A stretch of 64,000 nt of DNA from Hyalella azteca. Lineage: Eukaryota; Arthropoda; Malacostraca; Amphipoda; Hyalellidae. Below the pieces are notes generated by a model. The model did no database searches and was not told where the DNA came from. It saw only the letters and a program-made list of their open reading frames with translations. Made by a program: the position numbers and the translations under genes. The DNA lies in assembly GCF_000764305.2 (NCBI RefSeq), contig NW_025938177.1, positions 1 to 64,000 of the forward strand, read 5' to 3'. Of the stretch, positions 23,616 to 33,000 are shown piece by piece. Each line of letters starts with the position of its first letter. The first letter of the stretch is position 1.

Positions 23616-24084
23616 ATGGCTGAGAATGTTTCATTTTCAGTACCTGTTGTAATTTATAACATTCCTAAAGATTTTGATACATTTTCTCTTCGTGAGTTCT
23701 TTCATGAGTTTGTGGAGGCAGATGGATTTCATTTGTTCCATTTCAAAAACCGACCAGAATCCAGCATGAGGGAATTTATACAGAAATCCTTTCCAAGCAC
23801 AACTTTGCATTCTACCTCAAAAATCATGTCTCAAAATTTAACAAATTCAGATGTGAAAACAGATTTTGATTTTAATTCATACATTAACAAATGTCTCCCA
23901 GACAACAATGAAAAAGTCGAGAACACCAATGAGGCTATTCCTGATACCAAGTCAGGTTTTGCATACGTGAGACAGACACTCCTGCAAGACTTGCTAGCAA
24001 ACTACCACAAGCGTCCGTGGCAGCTGGGGGAAGAGACTTGTGATAGCCTTGCTTGCTGTTATATTACCAGGCTGCATTTGGGAA
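23616..24084 (+). CDS. GPATCH3: GPATCH3-like exon 1a
   Basis: ATG at 23616 in context ACAATGGC. Encodes FSVPVVIYNIPKDFD, LREFFHEF, HFKNRPESSM and, at the end, YHKRPWQLGEETC, the RRM-like module that opens GPATCH3. The donor GTAAGT after 24084 (phase 1) joins exon 2 as AAT GAG. The donor lies in the first copy of a 53-bp repeat, so three more identical GTAAGTCT donors follow. Confidence 0.85.
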
Positions 24085-27000
24085 GTAAGTCTGAGGATTT
24101 GCAAACTGTGTATTTTTATGAAGGGTTCATTTGGGAAGTAAGTCTGAGGATTTGCAAACTGTGTATTTTTATGAAGGGTTCATTTGGGAAGTAAGTCTAA
24201 GGATTTGCAAACCATGTATTTTTATGAAGGGTTCATTTGGGAAGTAAGTCTAAGGATTTGCAAACCATGTATTTTTATGATATATAAATTGTGAACATTG
24301 CATACCGTATATATTTTACTTTTTTCAGTTCCTGGTTGAATTACTTTTCATATGGATTATACCATACCTATCATATTTAGTGTGCCATATAAAGTAACAA
24401 TTATGAACATTACATATACGGTATTTTACTTTTTTCAGTACTGGTAACTAGTTGAATTAATTTTTGTATGGATTATGTTCAGTGTGCCCTATAAATATGA
24501 TTTTTGCTTTACAGATGAGGACGATCTAAAGAACTGTGAAGAAATGCACCCTCCAACTGGACTATGCAATGGAAATGTTGGAACCAAAAATAGTCATCTT
24601 GTGAGGCTCATACGAACTGGTATCCTCGGCAAGTCTTTCATGTTAAAAATACAACAGCGCGCGCCTTTGCTCTGGAACTGGGCTCTGCCTCCTGCAATAC
24701 CTTGCAGACACAGGTCAGCTTACTTCTGGGTCTTAGGTCAGCTTACTTCTGGGTCTTAGGTCAGCTTACTTCTGGGTCTTAGGTCAGCTTACTTCTGGGT
24801 CTTAGGTCAGCTTACTTCTGGGTCTTGGGATTTCATATTACTCATTTGAATGCGAAGTTCTTACTGTATATAACCTTTTTAACACATTTTATAATGTATG
24901 AAAAAATGCACTATTGTGCTCGCCATGTCCGTCTGTCTGTCCGTCCGTCCGTCTGTCCATTACTTAATGTTTTCGTCAACGAGAAATTTCGCTCTCTGTC
25001 ACTCACTGCAGTGAGTACTGAGTTATATTTTTCATTATATCCTGCTGCTAATAGTAATAGTTGTTATGATTGTGGCTTGGTAAATCAATTGTGATGATTT
25101 TACTGGTTTCTTTAAATCTAATATATAGATACTCATAACACAGCCAAATGTTGCAAGACACAACCGAAATTAAAAACAGGCTTGTGGCGCTTACACTATG
25201 AGTCAGTGAATAACATTGAACATACCTTAAGTACAGTAAGCTACCAGCACCGTACATGCAATTTATCTGAAAATTGCGTATTATTTCGTAGCGAGCCCAA
25301 AAAGTGAGCCGGTTAATAATGTCTTGCAAAGTGGAGATAGACACGGTCGGGAATGGCAAGTTATTTCCCAACTTTAATTGGTGTATGTTAATATTTTACC
25401 ACCAGTATTTTTATGCACATTACACACTTGGGTGTTAAGGCTTCGCGATGCTCACGTAGAGTATATATAGTACTATATAATATATAGAGTATATATAGTA
25501 TATAGAGTATATATAGTACTATATAGTATATAGAGTATATATAGTATATAGAGTATATATAGTAATATATAGTAGAGCACTTGCTCTCCTTTAATAACTC
25601 CACTGATTTTCCACCACTTCACTTGAACACTTTTATAGACAAATAATAATGAATGTATATGCGTAAAGATTTTCTTTAATGCAGGTTTTGTTGAAGACCA
25701 GAGAGCATTTCTTATTGACAATTTTCTTATTGTTTTTCTCTATTCGATGAATTAGGCTCTTGAAAAAAAAAATTTAAATTAAATTAAAGCGTTAAAGAAA
25801 ATTTTTTGCCAAACTACACCAGCGTAAACATTTGTAAATATTATTGAAACTGTTTTACTAAAATTCTATCAGGACCATGCATCGCGCATCCGTCTCTTGT
25901 AACAACACAACAAACCTGAGTCAAGTGTCTTGTTTCAACGAAAAGTTTACTGTGTTTATATGCTCAGTCGTGCTTTATTGAATTTTGCTGTGCTTTATTA
26001 TATGTTTCTTGGAAATTGTGTTAAAAATATATAACTCAGTACTCCTGCAGTGAGTGACAGAGAGCACGAACGAAAAGGTGAAGTCACAGACGGACGGACG
26101 AAGAGAGACGGACATGACGAGCAGAATAGCACCTTTTTCCATAAATAAGAAAATGCGCTAAAAAGTTGTATGTCTTTGTATAACGACGAAGTATAGGAGG
26201 GATGTATTTTTATACCTACATTTTTTCTTTTTTCGTTCTACTTTTGACATGTTCTTGGACGTTATTAGTCATTAAAATTTTAGTATTTTAAGCGCATTTT
26301 CTCATATATGGAAAAATTGCCCTATTGTGCTTGTCATGTCCATCTGTCCGTGACTTCACGTTTTCGTCGACGAGAAAATGCGCTCTCTGTTACTCACAGT
26401 GCAGTGAGTTCTGAGTAATATTTTTTTATTTTTTGCTGTTGGTCGTGTCTTGATCAACTACCGGTCTTTACCACGCTTAAAAATGCATTTCAGGCAATAG
26501 CATTAATAACAAGAAATGTTTGGTACTCCTCAAATGTTGCTTCTTAGTTGAGCTTACGTAACATCATTAACAAACTTGTGTTAAAATGACCGTGCGGCAA
26601 GACAGGTCTCATTTCCAAAATAAGGTCAATTGTTGCGAGTTTTTTTTTATTTTTTCAATAAATTCACCACGAATACTTAATTTGCAGCACATAATAGGCA
26701 CGGTTAATTTTTTCGAGCTTTTTTCTATTTTTTTAAGATATTCTCCACGAATACTTTATTTGCAGCACTAAATGTGTTAAAAATACAACAGCGCGCGCCT
26801 TTGATCTGGAACTCTGCTCTGCCACTTGCCATACCATGCCGACATGGCAGGTTATTATACCTGCCATACCATGTATGGTATGGCAGGTTATTTCTGCACG
26901 TATGCAGAAATAACTAGAAATACAGTGTATAAAGAATGCTCAAACAGATTGTCATTTCGGGTTTCTTATAGTCCGTGGTCGTGTCTTGCCTAACCTGACT

Positions 27001-30000
27001 CTTAGATTTATCGCCGACCATTAATAATGACCAATCATTGAACATCCATAATTTCAGTCAGTGGTGCATTTTTTCTGCTAATGATTATACAATAATAAAA
27101 TATGAAGGAATGTCATCATTGTTGTGAGAATATTATTTCGAACTTTGCAGTGCTTGCGGAATGAAAGAATGCGAGATCTTCTTCATTCTGGATATCCCGC
27201 CATCATTCATCAAGCGGGATCTGAAGAATTTCTTCTTGCAACCTCTGCGGGTTGGTGACATGTGCGACATAATTTACCTACAGCGACCCTCGTCCAACCT
27301 CAAGCAATTCATGAAAGAGAACATGCCTCACTTTAGCCTGGAGGGATCACTCGACGTAGCAGAGAATGACACGTTGAATTGTGTTGAAAACTCGGCCACA
27401 AGTCTTCTTGATTTGTATCCTTTCTCTAGGAGAATTTCTGATGAAACTAAAAGCTGTTTGGTTAGAGTTGACAAGGACAATAATGACACGTTAAATTGTG
27501 TTGAAAACTCGGCCACAAGTCTTCTTGACTTGTATCCTTTCTCTAGGAGAATTTGTGATGAAACTAAAAGCTGTTTGGTTAGAGTTGCCAGTGACTCGTG
27601 CCAAGACTTCATCCAGAACCATCACGGCAAGCCCTGGCAGTCTGGAGAAGGCACGTGTAGTGTTGTCAGAGTTAGCAGGGGTGAGTATATATATATTTAC
27701 AGGTTGATAATTGTTCTTGATTGTTCCCAGGTTGATTGTTGTCATCATTACAGGTTGATTGTCCCTATCATTACAGGTTGATTGTTTCCTATCATTACCT
27801 ACTGATGATAAATGTGAGGAGGGTTAAAACTAATGAACTATTAATGTTCTTGATTCTATAGTTTTAATTATCACACTACGTATTCATATTCTACTTCATA
27901 TCATTTAAACTCAGCCTCCATAATTCGAGATGATTAAGGATTTGTATCAATTTTATGATATTGGTAAATATCATAATTTTGTTTTAAGTTGGGGAGTAAT
28001 GACTAAGGCAGAAATGGATGAAATACCTTTAATTTTTTGCAACCTACTTATTTATTTGGAATATGTAAATATTCTGATGAATATAGGTGACAAAATACGG
28101 GTCAAAAATAAGTGCACAATTACTAGATATTATTTCGTGCCCATGAGTACACTGTTAAAAAAACGGCGAAAAAACGGTCCCACTGGCGTTCTAGTGGCCG
28201 GTCGCCCCGTGAAAATAAACTGTTTCGCCGTTTCAATCAGATGTTTTACCGATTTCTAGTGTTAAATTAGAATAAAAACGGCGACACGGTGTTTCTTTTC
28301 ACGTGCCAACCGGCCACTGAAACGCCGGTAATACCGTTAACGGTAATTTTTCTAACAGTGTATAACAGTCTTCTTTCCATTGGAATAAAGTAACCTTGTA
28401 TCATTTCAGAGCACACGGCCAGCCTGGTGTTTTTAAGCGAATTTTGGAAGTTCGCGGGAGTGAAAGACATCGTGAGCACATCGGAGGAACCTGAGGAGTT
28501 CTTCATGAAACTTTTCCTAGCAGGTCTACCGCCCGTCGATCTCAGAGACAGGCTGAGGAATGCTGTGCCTCACTTGTGGAAGAAAATTGAAGGCTCTCAT
28601 AATAGGATGCGGTAAGAGCTATTGCTGTGAATCTTTGTCTCTTTTTAATAATATCACTCATCTATTGGTTCACATTTTGTTTTATTTTCCATGTTGATAA
28701 ATAAACCTCACTTGTGGAAGAAAATTGAAGCCTTTGCTAATAGGATGCGGTAAGTGTTTTACTGTGAATCTTTGTCTCTCTCTCTAATAATATCATTCAT
28801 CTATTGGTTCACATTTGGTTTATTTATCACGTTAATAAATAAACCTCACTTGTGGAAGAAAATTGAAGCCTCTGCTAATAGGATGTGTTTCATAATAAGT
28901 GTTTCACTCTGAATATTTGTTTCTACTTTATAAAATATCAATCATCTATTAGTTCACTTTTATTTTATTTATCATGTTAATAAATAATTGTGAAGATGCG
29001 GTAAGTGCTATGCTGTGAATATTTGTCTCTACTTAATAATATCACTCATCTATTGGTTCACTTTTTGTTTTATTTTTCATGTTAATAAATAATTGTGAAT
29101 ATTATAAAGGACATATGGAGACAAGGTTCTTGCTTGTATAATTTGTGTTCCCTTTCTTTACTGCGCAGTTACTACAAAGTCCCAATTATCTCTTATATCC
29201 TTGAAAATTTCTACAATGCTGTTTTCACTTTCAGATCGAACATATCAAGAAAGCCATTGAAAAATACACCAAGATCAACATCAGTAGCAAATAAACCGTA
29301 CAAGAAGACTGTTGCCATTCCACCTCCACTATCACTTGTCAACGAATCTATAAGAAAACAAAAGGTTCCTGCTGAATCTAGTCAACTTTTATCATTTAAT
29401 GAAAAGGGGATGAAAAATCAAGAAAACTTCGAGACAACTACGTTGAATAATGACGGTTCGGCCACAATTTCCAGTGAAAATCATGAGAGGATTTCCCAAA
29501 ATAGGATGAAAAATCAAGAGAACTGTGAGACAGCTACGTTGAATAATGACGATTCGGTCACAAATTCCAGTGAAAATAATGAGAGTAAATCCCCAGGCTT
29601 CACTAACACTGCAACTAATCGGACACGAACTGAGCGACAAGCCAGAAAACCACGCGGAAAAAAGAAGGCAAACAAACGCAAGAAGACCTACAGTATGAAG
29701 GCTCAGAGGTCAGTTTTTAATCATCCAACTAATGATGTTGACTAAAGAAGTGGCACTCTCGCATATGTTTGTTTAGATGTTCTTAAAATATTTCATTGAT
29801 ACGGAAATGACAAACGAAAATATAGTCGCAAAAGATGCATCACTTTTCAAGTCCATCAAATGAAAAAGATTGTTGATTATTTCGTCAGAAAATGGTATAG
29901 TGTTAACTGTTCAATAATTTCAGGACGGATCAGACGTGGAGGAGTGGGAGAGATCGGAAGCTTTCCGGGACACCATCGATGAAAAACGCAGCGCCAAGGA

Positions 30001-33000
30001 GCTCAGATACGAGCAAGATATTGAGGTGCGTGTGCTTCTGCCTCGGTAATTTGGTTTTGAATAAAGTATTGACGTTGAATGGTGATACTAAATTGAGGTG
30101 TGTGTTCTTCAGCCTTGGTAATTTGGTTCTGAATAAAGTATTGATGTTGAATGGTGATACTAAATTGAGGTGTGTGTCTTCAGCATCGGTAATTTGGTTC
30201 TGAATAAAGTATTGATGTTGAATGGTGATACTAAATTGAGGTTTGTGACTTTGAATAAAGTATTGATGTTGAATGGTGATACTAAATTGAGGTTTGTGAC
30301 TTTCAGCCTCGGTAATTTGGTTCTGAATAAAGTATTGATGTTGAATGGTGATACTAAATTGAGGTTTGTGACTCTCAGGTGATCATATCTGATCAAAGTA
30401 TTGATGTTGACTGGTGATACTAATGTGTTTTACATACATAACTCATTTTGGTGATGTTATCGAAGAAAGTAGAGTCGGTGTTGTGCCGACATGCAGACGC
30501 TGATCTGTGACGTTCGAGCGGATAATGATGTGTAGTGATTGTACACGCTTTGCATGCTTCAAACGTTTTAAAATTGTGTTTTATTTCAAGTGTCCCGGAT
30601 CACCCCATTCCCAGGTGTAATTCGGGACGCTTTTAATATGGCACTTTACGAATAGCATATGGAATTTTTTCAGAGATGCCATACGATAGCCCTCGCGAGG
30701 GTTTTTAAAACCAGCCCAAACTTGTTTATGAAATGTTTCACGGTAAGAAGTTATTAACAAAAAATATAACTCAGTACTCACTGCAGTGAGTGACAGAGAG
30801 CGCATTTTCTCGTCAACGAAAACGTGGTCACGGACGGACGGACAGACAGACGGACATGACGATCACAATAGCGCCTTTTTTTCCATAAATGAGAAAAGGC
30901 GCTAAAAACGCTCAAAACCGTACGTTATTACCCCGTTTGACGATATTGCAACAACAATCTTCTACTCCCCTCTCATGCTGCAGGTAATAGAATAGAATAG
31001 AAGTGTCGGCACTGAAGAAATAGGCCCATGGCCTGTTGCCGATTCTTGAATTTTTCGTGACTTGATTCACAAGGGATCCGGCATTTGGAACCCGATCTTT
31101 CCATAACTGACGATTGATTGAGATAGCTGCTGGACTTATTGCCTGATATTGATCTGCTCTCATGCTGCAGTTGGTGTGGGAGAAAGGAGGCTCGGGTCTG
31201 AACTTGTTTATGAAATGTGTCACGGTTTGAAGTTATCAACGAAAAACGCTCAAAAGCGTCCGTTATTACCCCGTTTGAAGGCATAGCAATGACAATCTTG
31301 TACTCCCCTCTCATGCTGCAGTTGGTGTGGGAGAAAGGAGGCTCGGGTCTGAACTGGCACACGGACGCGGCGTACTGGCGGGAGCAGGAGGGCGGCTTCG
31401 ACGAGCGCACCACGGACGAGTGGGACGTCGACATGCAGGCTTACTATGGCGGTGGTGCGTGTTGAGATATTCTAATACTTTGATAATGTTTATGCAAACA
31501 TTAATTTTCTGAATTCTTTCTGAATAATTCTTGTTTTCTTGTCAATTTCGATATAATGCTAGAATAAGTTAGCGTAAGTGGACAAACTTCGTTGTTGTAA
31601 ACTAAGGACTTATCATGGCGTTTTCTCAGTAAACTGCTAATTTTTTACTTATTTTAATCTTAATCTTGAGCCAGTTGCAACCAGTTCTTGACTATTTTTC
31701 TTACACTTGGTAACAAGCTCAGTTTCCTGTAGCTACCGATTATATATTACACCTGTGCTGAGATCTCGAAATATTCTACCATCTCTAAAAAAGGCTTAAA
31801 TGCTAGTCTGATTTCTTCCGTAGTTCTTAATGGCTACGCTCAATTATAGGTCTATTTATCTTATTTATCACGTCTTTATATGTCAACACGAATTCACTCG
31901 ACAGTCGCTGGAGATTACGACGCGGTATGCCGGCAAGATATGGATAGGATGGATCGTTTACGAGCTGGAGAAGACGAAAGCTGCTTTGCTCCTCCGTCTG
32001 GCAGGGCTTTGAAAGCAAATAAACAGCGCCGTACGACCAGTTCGACAACACAGCTGCGTACGACAACTTCACCATTTATTGCTCCCTGTACTGAGAGTCC
32101 GGACGCTGCCAGACGTAGGATGCTCGTCAACCTGCGGACGGATGACGTACCTGTTCCTGGAACTAGAACTGCTCGACGCAAGGCTAATAGAGGTGTGATT
32201 ATTGGCTAATAGAGGTGTGATTATTAGCTAATAGAGGTGTGATTATTGGCTAATAGAGGTGTGATTATTGGCTAATAGAGGTGTGATTATTAGCATAGCT
32301 GATAGAGGCATGATTATTAAGCATAGCTAATAGAGGTGTGATTATTAGCATAGCGCGAGAAAGAAGATCATGTCTGCATGAGTGAATAATTCGAATTTCA
32401 AGAAATTCAAATATCTTTACCTAAGTGTTAATCCGCGCAAACGTGAACAAACATATTTATCACGAGAAATTTAGGTACCGTGACTCACGCAGTGACATTA
32501 CACGCAATGATAACTAACTTCCCTCATTGTCCCTTAATTAATCTACAAACAATTGCATGGAGATACGACAAAATCCACGTTACGATGGTGATAACGATTC
32601 CTTTTTCTTGTGATTAGGATTATCCATTTATGGTGATAACGATTTTACGTTTCTTGTGATTACGAGTATCAATTTTTGTGATTATGATTTACAATTTCCT
32701 GAGATAACGATTTTACATTTATGGTTATCGCTATTTCCTATTTCAGGCTATTGCAATTCCCCGTTTCTTGTGATTACGATTATTCATTTATTGTGATTAT
32801 AATTCCCCGTATCTTGTCCTGATATTTCCCTCGCCCCCGTGCAGCATCCCGCACCCCCGCCAGCGCGGGGCTCGGGGAGTTCGAGCAGCACACCCGCGGT
32901 GTGGGGAGGAGGGTGCTGGAGGCCCAGGGCTGGAGGGACGGACAAGGCCTGGGGAAGCGTGGGGAGGGACGACCGAACATCGTGGCCACCGTCCACCGTC

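Larger units (their letters stand above)
30718..31355 (+). repeat. Tandem duplication of the exon 6 acceptor region with nested insertions
   Basis: Copy 2 (about 31197-31355) runs CTTGTTTATGAAATGTGTCA, CGCTCAAAAGCG, TTATTACCCCGTTTGA, CTCTCATGCTGCAG and on into exon 6. Copy 1 (30718-31197) has the same blocks plus 32 nt of exon 6 (TTGGTGTGGGAGAAAGGAGG), but is split by element A copy 7 and by a LINE fragment. Copy 2 gives the empty-site sequence for both insertions. Confidence 0.93.

Noticed and set aside
25388..25721. Ile/Leu/Tyr-rich minus frames
   Set aside because: Translation of a TATATAG low-complexity tract.
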